From: Candidatus Comchoanobacter bicostacola
GTDB taxonomy: Bacteria > Pseudomonadota > Gammaproteobacteria > Comchoanobacterales > Comchoanobacteraceae
NCBI RefSeq assembly: GCF_024172705.1
Contig: NZ_CP092900.1
Coordinates: 488,108-552,107 of the forward strand
Direction: 5' to 3'
Length of the DNA: 64,000 nt
Part shown: piece by piece, positions 26,940 through 35,080 of the stretch
How positions within the stretch are numbered: position 1 is the stretch's first letter
How the letters are laid out: each line of letters starts with the position of its first letter
Translations under genes and position numbers: made by a program
The notes under the pieces: generated by a model
Seen by the model: only the letters and a program-made list of their open reading frames with translations
Told to the model about the DNA's origin: nothing
Databases searched by the model: none

Positions 26940-27635
26940 ATGGAATACGGATACTTATCAGCAACAGACTACGTTGGCATATCTTTCTGGCTTGCAACAG
27001 CGATGATGTTAGCATCTACTGTTTTCTTTTTTGTTGAGCGACAAGATGTTGCCTTGAAGTGGCGAACATCAATGACAGTTGCGGGGTTAGTAACCGGTAT
27101 GGCTTTTTGGCATTATTTATATATGCGCGGTATGTGGATCAATGTTGGAGAAACACCGACTGTTTTTCGTTATATTGATTGGCTAATCACAGTTCCGCTT
27201 CAAATTATTGAGTTTTATTTAATAACATCTGCAATCATCAATGTTCGATCCAGCATATTTTGGCGTTTACTAGTAGCCTCCTTAGTCATGTTAGGCTTTG
27301 GATATTTTGGTGAAACTGGATTAATGGATACAACCCATGGCTTTATCATTGGAACACTCGCATGGTTATATATCATTTATGAGATATTTTTTGGTGCAAC
27401 TGCAGCAGCAAATAGAGCAACAGCTAATAAAGCCAGTCAACTAGCGTTTACCTATATTAAGTGGATTGTAACTGTAGGTTGGGCTATCTACCCTATTGGT
27501 TATGCGCTAGGTTACTTGAGTCCTTATGGTAACTTAGACTTGCTAAATATAACTTATAACTTAGCAGACTTAGTTAATAAAACAGCATTTGGATTAGCAA
27601 TTTGGTATGCTGCCAAACTTGATTCAACAAGCTAG
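26940..27635 (+). CDS. Proteorhodopsin, blue-tuned light-driven proton pump
   Basis: A 231-residue, seven-helix rhodopsin close to marine proteorhodopsins, with AAAAGGAG before the ATG. Helix C reads RYIDWLITVPLQIIEFYLI: Asp80 (acceptor, position 97 in green proteorhodopsin), Thr84 (101) and Glu91 (donor, 108), the DTE pattern of outward proton pumps. Gln88 sits at position 105, where Gln gives blue and Leu green absorption. His58 (FWHYLYMRG) is the Asp-97 partner and Lys214 (LADLVNKTAFG) binds retinal. The usual N-terminal signal peptide is absent. No retinal synthesis genes are in the window. The gene ends two bases before a convergent gene, and a decayed copy of its 3' end lies at 29203. 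Confidence 0.97.
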   Translation: MEYGYLSATDYVGISFWLATAMMLASTVFFFVERQDVALKWRTSMTVAGLVTGMAFWHYLYMRGMWINVGETPTVFRYIDWLITVPLQIIEFYLITSAIINVRSSIFWRLLVASLVMLGFGYFGETGLMDTTHGFIIGTLAWLYIIYEIFFGATAAANRATANKASQLAFTYIKWIVTVGWAIYPIGYALGYLSPYGNLDLLNITYNLADLVNKTAFGLAIWYAAKLDSTS

Positions 27636-27637
27636 CC

Positions 27638-29071
27638 TTACAGCTCTATCTTGTGACTGGAGCTTGGCTTAACAGCCGGGCTCCTTGTCTTTTGACTAGA
27701 AACATTTGTGGCTATTGATGCTTGTTCTAATAACATCAAACTAATATTTTCAGCGTTTATATCATGAGCTCTTAGAGGTTGTCTAAAAACATATTTATAA
27801 GGAAATCTAAAAAAACTGTAGACCTTATATGGGAATATTAAAAAGCTGAAGGTTAATTTCACATTCATGCAAACGATATAAAAAAGAACACTTAGAATAA
27901 ACCTGGTTTGCCGCTCAGTGTAATGTGTCGAATATAGCTTTAGATCTTGACAGGTATCGGGCAACACTCCTTTGAACGGATGAGAATTAGCAGTAGTAAT
28001 GAGCCACTCACTTCTAGTTGGCGGGAGAAAGATAAACCCATAGACTTCGCGTTTAAGATTAACATCCCTCCGACCTCTGATATTATAGCTCCAATCTATA
28101 GACTCTGTCGGGTTGTACCCCCAATCTATAGATTGCACATCATGAACAATGAGGTTGCCGTGGCTATCTTGATGTACAATTTTCTTATTATCGTTTAAGA
28201 AGCCCGCCCTCTTAAGATTGAATGGAGTGTAACGTTCTGCAAACTCTTGAGCAGTGTACATTACACCACTCATATTAATACTTGCCCCCTTTTTAAAGGA
28301 AACGTATATCCTGTAGATATCACGCAAAGATCCCGCAAAACAGTCACCATTAAGTTCCTTCACATAATCAGACAGTTTATAATTTAGCTGAGTTTTAGAC
28401 CAACATTTTCGTGTTATCACCCATCCCTCAGGCTTCACCCCCATGCCGAATAATTTTCCTACTGGCATCGTAATCGCATAGTATAAAGAGCGCATGTGGC
28501 CATTGATATAGTATTTTAATGCTAGCTGCATATATGGATTTTTGATCATCTGAAAGTTTTGATTCTCCATGCCGTTAGCCAACAAGCCATACTTGTTAAG
28601 TGTCTTGCACACTTCATACGTAAAGAACCTACCCTTCTCTAATGCGTTGCAATTCTTTTTTCTAGGGCAAGGGAGATCCGAGAATATCGCAGCCTGCATA
28701 TCTTTGGTCTCGATTTGATGAAGAAGTATGATAAGCTTGAGAATATCGATTTTCCAATAAATTGGTATTTGTGCTAGACCATCTTCACCTTGATCATTAC
28801 TGAAGAGATCGGGGTTATTACTGACAATTTCAATGTCACGTATATCAATAAAGTTTACAGAGGGAAAAGCTCCTTGAGTATTAGCAATCTGTACTGAAGT
28901 GCTAATTTCACTATCATAGTAGAGATTAATATCACTATTTTCGCAATGATTATCACACCACTGAGCTATTCCTTCACTCGCTTCTTCAAAGGCATAAGCA
29001 TGCATTAGGTATTTTTGATCCTTATTTATTTTATCTTGCAACCATAGAAAGTTTATAGACTGCTTATTCAT
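27638..29071 (-). CDS. Putative GT-A glycosyltransferase with C-terminal membrane anchor
   Basis: A 477-residue protein starting at ATG 29071 with AAAGAGA upstream; the frame is open 18 codons further. The start NKQSINFLWLQDK, a following segment on residues INLYYDSEI, and KIDILKLIILLHQIETKDMQ followed by AAIFSDLP resemble the order of motifs in TcdB-type and related glycosyltransferases (HFIWIG, LWYD, aaDilRyxiLyxxGGiYxDvD). A clean DxD is not present, so activity is uncertain. Near the C-terminus, aromatic/basic hydrophobic segments (FILSVLFYIVCMNVKLTFSF; FPYKVYSFFRFPYKYVFRQ) form a membrane anchor that is shared with the lipase-like gene at 29311. Such enzymes glycosylate host proteins; here that is inference. 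Confidence 0.5.
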   Translation of the reverse strand: MNKQSINFLWLQDKINKDQKYLMHAYAFEEASEGIAQWCDNHCENSDINLYYDSEISTSVQIANTQGAFPSVNFIDIRDIEIVSNNPDLFSNDQGEDGLAQIPIYWKIDILKLIILLHQIETKDMQAAIFSDLPCPRKKNCNALEKGRFFTYEVCKTLNKYGLLANGMENQNFQMIKNPYMQLALKYYINGHMRSLYYAITMPVGKLFGMGVKPEGWVITRKCWSKTQLNYKLSDYVKELNGDCFAGSLRDIYRIYVSFKKGASINMSGVMYTAQEFAERYTPFNLKRAGFLNDNKKIVHQDSHGNLIVHDVQSIDWGYNPTESIDWSYNIRGRRDVNLKREVYGFIFLPPTRSEWLITTANSHPFKGVLPDTCQDLKLYSTHYTERQTRFILSVLFYIVCMNVKLTFSFLIFPYKVYSFFRFPYKYVFRQPLRAHDINAENISLMLLEQASIATNVSSQKTRSPAVKPSSSHKIEL

Positions 29072-29202
29072 AAATATCTCTTTATTATCAATAGCAAGAG
29101 TATCATAAGCGATCATTATTATCAATATATCCTAAAAGATAGCATTTATTGTAACTAAGCAAATGTTTGCATATATAGTATTATCAATTTAGAGCACCCT
29201 AC

Positions 29203-29324
29203 TTATTGGTTATACACTAGGTTAAGCCCTTATATAATTAACCTATAACTTAGCAGCCTATTAATCAAATAGCAGTTGGATGAGTAACTTGGTATGCTAG
29301 GAAGCTAGAATCAACTCGCCAAGC
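29203..29324 (+). pseudogene. Decayed 3' end of a second rhodopsin gene
   Basis: The DNA aligns with the last about 145 bases of the intact rhodopsin: tattggttatacactaggtt, cctataacttagcagcctat and aacttggtatgct have close counterparts in order, with small deletions and several stops. The retinal-Lys codon position survives as ATC AAA TAG. No upstream rhodopsin sequence is recognisable. It stands in the same relation to the 3' end of the gene at 29311 as the intact rhodopsin does to the gene at 27638, so a block was tandemly duplicated. Confidence 0.8.
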
Positions 29325-30474
29325 TGACACCTATCCCTGCTCCTTGGGCGGGGCACATTAACCGGGGGATTATTGTTTGTTGAATCGAAATATCCTGGGC
29401 TGCAGTGGGACTTATTCTACGAGCACTTTTATAATTTGCTTTATGACGCAGTTTTCTACAAACATATTTATAAGGAAATAAAAAAATGTTGCAGATTAAT
29501 TTCACTAGTAAACGCACGATATAAAAAGGAATGATAAGAATAAAGCCAATTAGTCTTACCAGGTGGTATGTGAAATAGGCCAATGGTGTATTGATTTTTT
29601 TATTGTACTCTGCACCGGTGTAGGATTGCGCACCTGCTATAGCACAACCACACTGTGTATGCGTTAGTAAACTCCTCCATGAACTCCGTGGCAGATTGAG
29701 GTCTGATACATACACCTTAGCATTTAGAGGAGCGCGCCCCCCTACTTTGCTCACAGGGTCGCCTTTATTAACATATATGTTAATTGGTATGTCACCAAGC
29801 TTAGGTGTCATGATGGGTAAAGCTGGGTTGTAAAAATTAGCAGATAGCTTAACCCTTGCTTTATGCAAATGCTTTAACTGTGCTAGACCTACTGCACCAC
29901 CTAAGCTTTGTCCAGTAACTTCAATGTGCTTTTGCTTCATGGCCCATGACAGAAGTTTTTGGGATTTAAAACTGAGTAACCATCCTATTGATGTGAAAGG
30001 GAATAAGTCAGCAAGAATAGTAGTCAATGAGCCTTGTGTACTAGGAGGTGCTGTACCCATACAAATAAGTTGTGCAGGGTGTTCTGGATTCCTTGGAGTT
30101 AATGCAAGAGTATGATACTGGTCTGAGTTAGGCAAAATTTTAGCTGTTAAAGGTATTCGACTAATATCATATTGAGCTTCGCTATAGCCCTGATTAGCAA
30201 GAATAGGCAGAACTATCTTTGTTTCATTAGTTAGTGCAAAAGGTATAAAGTTAATAAGAAATTTGATTGCAGCTTCTTTATTATGAATACTAGCATCAGT
30301 TGGGATTGCGAGTAACTTAATCTGCAATTTATTAAAGAATTCTTGCTTAAGCTTGGGGTCTGAGTTCATGAACAGCTTTAAATTACTCAATTTGAAAAAC
30401 TGATTTGAAAACTTTCCCTCACTATCTGCAAACAATGTATTTATAAGGTCGTCTATTATTTTTGTCATTCTCAT
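29311..30474 (-). CDS. Lipase-like alpha/beta hydrolase with C-terminal membrane anchor
   Basis: A 387-residue protein. The nucleophile elbow is HIEVTGQSLGGAVGLAQL (G-x-S-x-G) and NIYVNKGDPVSKVGG offers the catalytic Asp in a class-3 lipase-like context (VxxGDxV). A His in LTHTQC could complete the triad. The C-terminus has hydrophobic segments (LIGFILIIPFYIVRLLVKLI) then FLFPYKYVCRKLRHK, matching the tail of the gene at 27638 in protein and DNA. No signal peptide. ATG 30474 or 30468 share the upstream GGGTGA. Probably a membrane-acting lipase or phospholipase; a host target is inferred. Confidence 0.68.
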   Translation of the reverse strand: MRMTKIIDDLINTLFADSEGKFSNQFFKLSNLKLFMNSDPKLKQEFFNKLQIKLLAIPTDASIHNKEAAIKFLINFIPFALTNETKIVLPILANQGYSEAQYDISRIPLTAKILPNSDQYHTLALTPRNPEHPAQLICMGTAPPSTQGSLTTILADLFPFTSIGWLLSFKSQKLLSWAMKQKHIEVTGQSLGGAVGLAQLKHLHKARVKLSANFYNPALPIMTPKLGDIPINIYVNKGDPVSKVGGRAPLNAKVYVSDLNLPRSSWRSLLTHTQCGCAIAGAQSYTGAEYNKKINTPLAYFTYHLVRLIGFILIIPFYIVRLLVKLICNIFLFPYKYVCRKLRHKANYKSARRISPTAAQDISIQQTIIPRLMCPAQGAGIGVSLAS

Positions 30475-30548
30475 TCACCCAATAAAATTTTCTAATATAT
30501 AATAATACCACATAAGTAATTATTATTCAACGCAGATACTTAAATTCT

Positions 30549-31265
30549 CTAAACATGAATTATAACACCATATTGCAGACTTAATGCAGAAATATTAATA
30601 CTTGGTCCTATTAGGTCTGCTAAGTTTATACCCTGTATTAATAAGTTTAGCGGCAGATAGGAAGATGCTAGATTTGCGTCAGAATTTTTATGATCCGTAA
30701 TTTTATCTAGTAAGTATAGAGATCTGACCAAAAAATAAAAGCTAATATGAGGCGTATAATCTAAATGAGCGATCATTTGAGGCCCAAACATGAATTGAGA
30801 TTTTGTTTTGTAATGAATCGTATTAGGGTTAAATAAAACGCTGGTCATTTTAAGCCGAGTATCTAATGGCGTAGCCCGCCATGCAAACCCTATAGCTATA
30901 TTGCCCCAATTCTTATTTAACCAGGCGGTATAATCCGGATTAATCGCATGACTAGTCTCTGAAGATTTAGCATTAAGTTGATGAATATCTAAATACCGCG
31001 AGATAACTTTCTCAGGCTCTGGAAAACGCCACTCTATCCCTGCAGAATAATTGAAGTCTAGCAATTTAAACTGGGCACCTATTACTGGTGATGAATACAG
31101 TAATGAAGAAGTAGCATGGTTGCCTACATTGACAGAGCTAAGAGCATTGATATCTTGCTCTAGTGCTCCATTAATGGAGAACTGGGCTACCCCTAGTGGC
31201 GTATTGTATGACAAAGAAACTGAAGGCAAGAGGAACAAGAATAGGTGAAGAGATTTAATTTTCAT
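30549..31265 (-). CDS. Outer-membrane beta-barrel protein
   Basis: A 238-residue protein from ATG 31265, which has GAGG seven bases upstream. The signal peptide is MKIKSLHLFLFLLPSVSLS. The mature part has alternating strands (YSAGIEWRFPEPEK, IAIGFAWRATPLDTRLKMTS, FMFGPQMIAHLDYTPHISFYF) and ends LSLQYGVIIHV. It directly follows, by eight bases, the 3' end of a related broken barrel gene (31274-31930), so the two formed an operon. Long-chain fatty acid transporter-like or generic porin-like barrels are possible; the family is not identified. Confidence 0.65.
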   Translation of the reverse strand: MKIKSLHLFLFLLPSVSLSYNTPLGVAQFSINGALEQDINALSSVNVGNHATSSLLYSSPVIGAQFKLLDFNYSAGIEWRFPEPEKVISRYLDIHQLNAKSSETSHAINPDYTAWLNKNWGNIAIGFAWRATPLDTRLKMTSVLFNPNTIHYKTKSQFMFGPQMIAHLDYTPHISFYFLVRSLYLLDKITDHKNSDANLASSYLPLNLLIQGINLADLIGPSINISALSLQYGVIIHV

Positions 31266-31273
31266 ATGCAGCC

Positions 31274-31930
31274 TCAAATTTGATATTGAAAGAATATTTG
31301 CAACTGAATGGTATTAAACTGAGTCTTATTAAACTCCTTATATGCTGTAGTCGTATACTCAGCAGCATTACTACTATTCGTCATAGTTTGAGCCTTTAAA
31401 CCACTTGCAAGCGTATCAGGACCATATAGCCTACATCCAGAGAAGCCTCAAGAAAGTTTATTACTCAGTGCTGAATGATATGACAGCTTTAAACCATAAA
31501 ATAAACTAGAGTCTAAAGCATCACTTATCATAGGTACTTCATAGAATCGATACCTAAGCGTGTAGTTTTTAAAACTAATAATGGGTCCTAACCTATAACC
31601 AGATGTGCTTACCCCTGATCCTAAAGAAAAACTGCCTTTATCTACAATTTCAATATCGGATGATGTAGCGCTTAAAGGGTCGTTATAATTACTCAATATA
31701 TTTTTAACACCACCTTGACCTACATCATAGCTTACCTCAAGGTATCCATAGTAAGAATCAGATAGCTACTGCTCAACAACAGCACCTAGCCATACAGATT
31801 CAGTTTCAAATGAATGAGTACTAACAGGAAATTTAATGTCATCTGCATATTCTAAGGTGGGGTGGTATTTATCAAGCTGGGTAATAGAGTTAGCCAACCC
31901 AAAAAATATAAATAGTAAATCAAAAACCAT
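31274..31930 (-). pseudogene. Outer-membrane barrel gene with two in-frame stops
   Basis: One frame of 219 codons from ATG 31930 to TGA 31274-31276 is coherent throughout. It has a signal peptide (MVFDLLFIFFGLANS), barrel-like strands (YYGYLEVSYDVGQGGV, LGPIISFKNYTLRYRFYEV, FYGLKLSYHSALSNKL) and a C-terminal strand TIQLQIFFQYQI ending in the usual aromatic pattern. It is interrupted by TAG at codon 55 (31766-31768) and TGA at codon 161 (31448-31450). There are no frameshifts, so the inactivation is recent. The intact neighbour at 30549 lies eight bases downstream. Confidence 0.75.
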
Positions 31931-32002
31931 ATTTAGAAATCCCTATCTAAATTTAACTATAACCTGTTAAAGCCCCTCCCCTATTTATTGCAACAAACTA
32001 AA

Positions 32003-32437
32003 CTATGATGCCTTGCTGGTCTCACTTAAAGCTCTATAACGTGCATCAAAGTCTACTGGAGAAAGATGTAATGGAGGATATCCTGCATTTGAAACAATAG
32101 ATGATACCTTCTCACGTGCATACGGGTATATAATTCCTGGGCAGAAGCTATTTAAGATTTGATTTAGCTCATCGCCTTCATAGCCATTAATATTAAATAC
32201 TGCTGTATGTGTTGATTCTAGGTTGAAAACTTCGTTATTTTTGATTTTAACGTTTACAGAAATGATTAATTTCACAACATGCTTATCGCCATGCTTTTCT
32301 GTTTGAACATCTAAATCTAAATTAGCAGCAGGTTGCCACTCGTCCATAAGCTTATGTACAGGTGTTATTGCATCAAATTTGACGCTGGTTGACCAAATAC
32401 TTTCAATTACAAATTCTTTTTTTGCCTCTGCAGCCAT
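32003..32437 (-). CDS. secB: Protein-export chaperone SecB
   Basis: A 144-residue cytoplasmic chaperone that keeps precursor proteins unfolded for SecA. The SecB pattern is clear: ESIWSTSVKFDAITP near the N-terminus, then VNVKIKNNEVFNLESTHTAVF, ICPG-like SFCPGIIYPYAREKVSSIV and GYPPLHLSPVDFDARY. Length is standard (about 150). TAGGAGACAGTA precedes the ATG. The order yibN-grxC-secB is the conserved gammaproteobacterial arrangement. Confidence 0.97.
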   Translation of the reverse strand: MAAEAKKEFVIESIWSTSVKFDAITPVHKLMDEWQPAANLDLDVQTEKHGDKHVVKLIISVNVKIKNNEVFNLESTHTAVFNINGYEGDELNQILNSFCPGIIYPYAREKVSSIVSNAGYPPLHLSPVDFDARYRALSETSKAS

Positions 32438-32514
32438 TACTGTCTCCTAATTGATTAAAAACTTATATCTTAATAATAGCGCCCACGCTTGGACAAATCA
32501 ATAGTTTCTACCCT

Positions 32515-32769
32515 CTAAGATACCATTTTACTTAATTCACCAGAATCATGGAGCCCCTTAAGGTCATCATACCCTCCAATGAGTTGATCATTAATGAATA
32601 TCTGAGGCAGCGTGCGCATTCCTGTGCGCTCAACCAGTGCTTGAATGGCCTCATAATCATTTTTTAGCTTAACTTCCTCAAAAGATAGATTTAGGTCATT
32701 CAGCAAATTAGCAGCATACACACAGTATGGGCAATGACTTTTACTATATAATACAATTTTAACAGACAT
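32515..32769 (-). CDS. grxC: Glutaredoxin 3
   Basis: An 84-residue glutaredoxin with the active site SHCPYC near residue 15, the cis-Pro in RTLPQIFI and the glutathione-binding GGYDDLKGL. It reduces protein disulfides with glutathione, including ribonucleotide reductase, whose genes lie at 6911-11306. It starts three bases after the rhodanese gene's stop and is probably cotranscribed with it and secB. Confidence 0.95.
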   Translation of the reverse strand: MSVKIVLYSKSHCPYCVYAANLLNDLNLSFEEVKLKNDYEAIQALVERTGMRTLPQIFINDQLIGGYDDLKGLHDSGELSKMVS

Positions 32770-32772
32770 AAG

Positions 32773-33192
32773 TTACTCAGTTTCTACGGGTTTATGTACA
32801 CAATATTTAGTTACCTGATCATAAGCCTCATCTAGCCCTCCTACAAGCCAAAAAGACTTATGATTACGCTGAATATGTTGAAAATATCGTTTAGATTGTT
32901 GGCCATCATCACAGTAACACAATACTGGATATTTTTTCTTTTTAAGCATCATGTAAAACGCATCAGGATCTGTCTCCATAATATCAATATGGATGGCACC
33001 CTTTAATCGACACGTTTCATAAGACCCTTTGCTTTGAAAAGAAAAGATTTGAATACGTCTACTGCTGCTCATCAAACTTGATAGGTCATTAGGGTAGATA
33101 TTACCGACTTCTGTTTCTGTCATTTCATACATATGCATTGCCACTATTATTACTATTGGCAATACAATTGGCCATAATGACAATAAATCCAT
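32773..33192 (-). CDS. yibN: Membrane-anchored rhodanese-domain protein (YibN-like)
   Basis: A 139-residue protein with an N-terminal membrane segment (LLSLWPIVLPIVIIVAMHMY) followed by a rhodanese domain. The fold markers are FSFQSKGSYETCRLKGAIHI and the active-site loop CYCDDGQQSKRY, with Cys in CDDGQQS (C-x-x-G-x-x-S). Rhodaneses carry sulfur as a persulfide, while YibN itself has been linked to membrane protein and lipid biogenesis in E. coli. The position upstream of grxC-secB supports the identity. Confidence 0.88.
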   Translation of the reverse strand: MDLLSLWPIVLPIVIIVAMHMYEMTETEVGNIYPNDLSSLMSSSRRIQIFSFQSKGSYETCRLKGAIHIDIMETDPDAFYMMLKKKKYPVLCYCDDGQQSKRYFQHIQRNHKSFWLVGGLDEAYDQVTKYCVHKPVETE

Positions 33193-33334
33193 AGCAGTCT
33201 CTTTTACGTATTACTTACTAGATCTTATCATGTTAAAAAAAAGAATTAAAGCCAAGCTTTCATATACATCCATGCAAAGGATCAATCATTCATATAGTAA
33301 ATACTATCCACTAAACGGATTTAAAGATCCACGC

Positions 33335-33544
33335 TTAAATTGAGTTTTCTTTACCTGAAAATACCTGGGCTGATTTTGAAGACGACCGAATCGCAATTAC
33401 TTGAGGACTTACACTTAATCTAATTAGTTCTGCTGCTGCAAGCTTCTCCTGTGCAGTGGGTTCAGTATAATAGTTTTTAAACGCTAAGCGTGTAGCACGG
33501 TTAAACATTCCTCTGGATTTTTTTCTATTATTACTTTTACTCAT
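33335..33544 (-). CDS. Small basic protein of unknown function
   Basis: A 69-residue protein with AAAAGGT before the ATG. The N-terminus is very basic (MSKSNNRKKSRGMFNRATRL) and the middle helical (EKLAAAELIRL). The N-terminus faintly recalls that of the frameshifted gene at 15375-15885 (MSRSKNNTIKK). It lies between tRNA-Ser and the yibN operon. It may be a real small protein, but no family is recognised. Confidence 0.45.
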   Translation of the reverse strand: MSKSNNRKKSRGMFNRATRLAFKNYYTEPTAQEKLAAAELIRLSVSPQVIAIRSSSKSAQVFSGKENSI

Positions 33545-33585
33545 TGATTTTACCTTTTTTGTTCTTTAATAATTATTCTAATTCC

Positions 33586-33672
33586 CGGAGAGAGAGGGAT
33601 TCGAACCCTCGATGAGCATTAGCCCATACTCCCTTAGCAGGGGAGCGCCTTCAGCCACTCGGCCACCTCTCC
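33586..33672 (-). tRNA. tRNA-Ser (GCT anticodon)
   Basis: On the minus strand a 7-base acceptor stem GGAGAGG pairs with TCTCTCC, the T-arm is GAGGGTTCGAATCCCTC, and the anticodon loop in CCCTGCTAAGG reads GCT (codons AGC/AGU). The long variable arm typical of serine tRNAs is present (TATGGGCTAATGCTCATC). The discriminator is G and CCA is not encoded. The csrA to tRNA-Ser order is conserved in gammaproteobacteria. Confidence 0.97.
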
Positions 33673-33719
33673 AGTCAGCAACATACTATCATTGATTTAT
33701 TGTATGCGCAAGTATCTGA

Positions 33720-33944
33720 TTAATCGTCTAGTGCATCAAATGATTCAGCATTATGATCGATATCTTTGCCTTCATCAGCATCTGGATTATTAATCTTATT
33801 ATAAATTTCTTCGCGATGAACACTAACATCTTTTGGTGCATCAATACCTATGCGTACCTGGTGCCCTCTTACACTTAGTACAGTAATGGTAACCTCATCA
33901 CCGATTTTTAATGCTTCGCCTACTCTTCTTGTTAAAATTAACAT
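33720..33944 (-). CDS. csrA: Carbon storage regulator CsrA
   Basis: A 74-residue RNA-binding translational regulator. The sequence [20 protein letters not shown] and the RNA-contact segment [19 protein letters not shown] match CsrA/RsmA closely, with an extra acidic tail ([18 protein letters not shown]). AAAGGAG precedes the ATG. CsrA binds GGA motifs near ribosome binding sites. In Legionella and relatives it controls the switch between replication and transmission. The tRNA-Ser lies 47 bases downstream. Confidence 0.97.
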   Translation of the reverse strand: MLILTRRVGEALKIGDEVTITVLSVRGHQVRIGIDAPKDVSVHREEIYNKINNPDADEGKDIDHNAESFDALDD

Positions 33945-34157
33945 ATTTTTCTCCTTTCTTCCTAATTACTGCATTTTTAAGTAATTCGTTAGTTATTATA
34001 GCACTGTAATATAAAATGTCATATTTTTTTTGTCAATACTTAATAAACAAATGTTCTGCATAACTAAATTATGCTTATTAATGACCTATAAATCTATTTC
34101 AATCTCTGGCTATCAGGCTTAAATCTTACAAACAAGTAATCGTTATAACCACGAAGA
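33945..34157. other. Intergenic upstream of csrA
   Basis: AT-rich spacer that must hold the csrA promoter. No open frame or RNA gene is recognised. Confidence 0.4.
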
Positions 34158-35003
34158 CTATTTTAAAAAGTTAGAGAGCGGGTCTTGTTGGTGCATACAT
34201 ATTACATAGTCATTACCAGCACTATGCGCACTTATCAGAGTATCACTCAATGAACCTTTAATTGCTCTCATAGACAGATCATCCGTTATAATTGTTACAG
34301 GCTGTACACTTTCTAGTCTAAGAAGATCAATCCATTTCGCAGACAAGCTAACCGGAAGTGTATCTACGCATGAATATATAACATGGCTTGTCATGACCCA
34401 GCAAGGTTTATTTAATAATTTAAAAAATGGAGAAGCCGAAGCAAGCACTGCATCTTTATCTCTATGATCATACGCAGCTGACTGATGCGTATCCGCTTCA
34501 GCATAACCAATGCCTGGAAAATGCTTTAGTACGGTTAATATACCAGAGCTATGCACCCCTCTTATAAACTCAGAAGCTGCTGTTGTAATCTCACTTATAT
34601 CAGCACTAATTGCTCGACGAGCAATTGCATGCCCCTCGACACCCTCATCAACGACTGGTCCTAAAAGTATATCAATTGATAAATCGCGTAAACAACGCCC
34701 TACTTCACACCCCCGATTATAAGCAAGTGATAAATTTGGATGATACTTCATAATTGGCTGAGTTATTGTTGATTTAAAACGGATAATATCGCCCCCCTCA
34801 TGATCGATCATGAGTATCAAATTAGGGTTAATGCTTTTTATTTCCTCTGTGAGTGATTTTAATTGATGATACTCATAATAAGCTCTACTGGTAACATCAA
34901 CAGCTCCATAGTGCAATGTACGGTTCAGCACCACACCGGCAACCCAAGGATGCTTTAACATCCATCGTTCTTGGGTAGAAAGCTCCAAACCTTTAATATC
35001 CAT
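34158..35003 (-). CDS. nagZ: Beta-N-acetylhexosaminidase NagZ
   Basis: A 281-residue glycoside hydrolase family 3 enzyme that removes GlcNAc from anhydro-muropeptides in the cytoplasm (cell-wall recycling). Visible motifs: LILMIDHEGGDIIRF, the family signature KHFPGIGYAEADTHQ, and the nucleophile loop IITDDLSMRAIKG. I chose ATG 35003 (MDIKGLELSTQER), which aligns with the E. coli N-terminus (MLDVEGYELDAEER); the frame is open to 35078. The enzyme is shorter than E. coli NagZ (341) at the C-terminus. It follows dapB closely in the same operon. Confidence 0.93.
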   Translation of the reverse strand: MDIKGLELSTQERWMLKHPWVAGVVLNRTLHYGAVDVTSRAYYEYHQLKSLTEEIKSINPNLILMIDHEGGDIIRFKSTITQPIMKYHPNLSLAYNRGCEVGRCLRDLSIDILLGPVVDEGVEGHAIARRAISADISEITTAASEFIRGVHSSGILTVLKHFPGIGYAEADTHQSAAYDHRDKDAVLASASPFFKLLNKPCWVMTSHVIYSCVDTLPVSLSAKWIDLLRLESVQPVTIITDDLSMRAIKGSLSDTLISAHSAGNDYVICMHQQDPLSNFLK

Positions 35004-35080
35004 TATAATCCAAGGTTTAATAGGAGGATGCACATAACTTACTATTTGTTTTATCATACATGTAATCAGCCATATCATTT

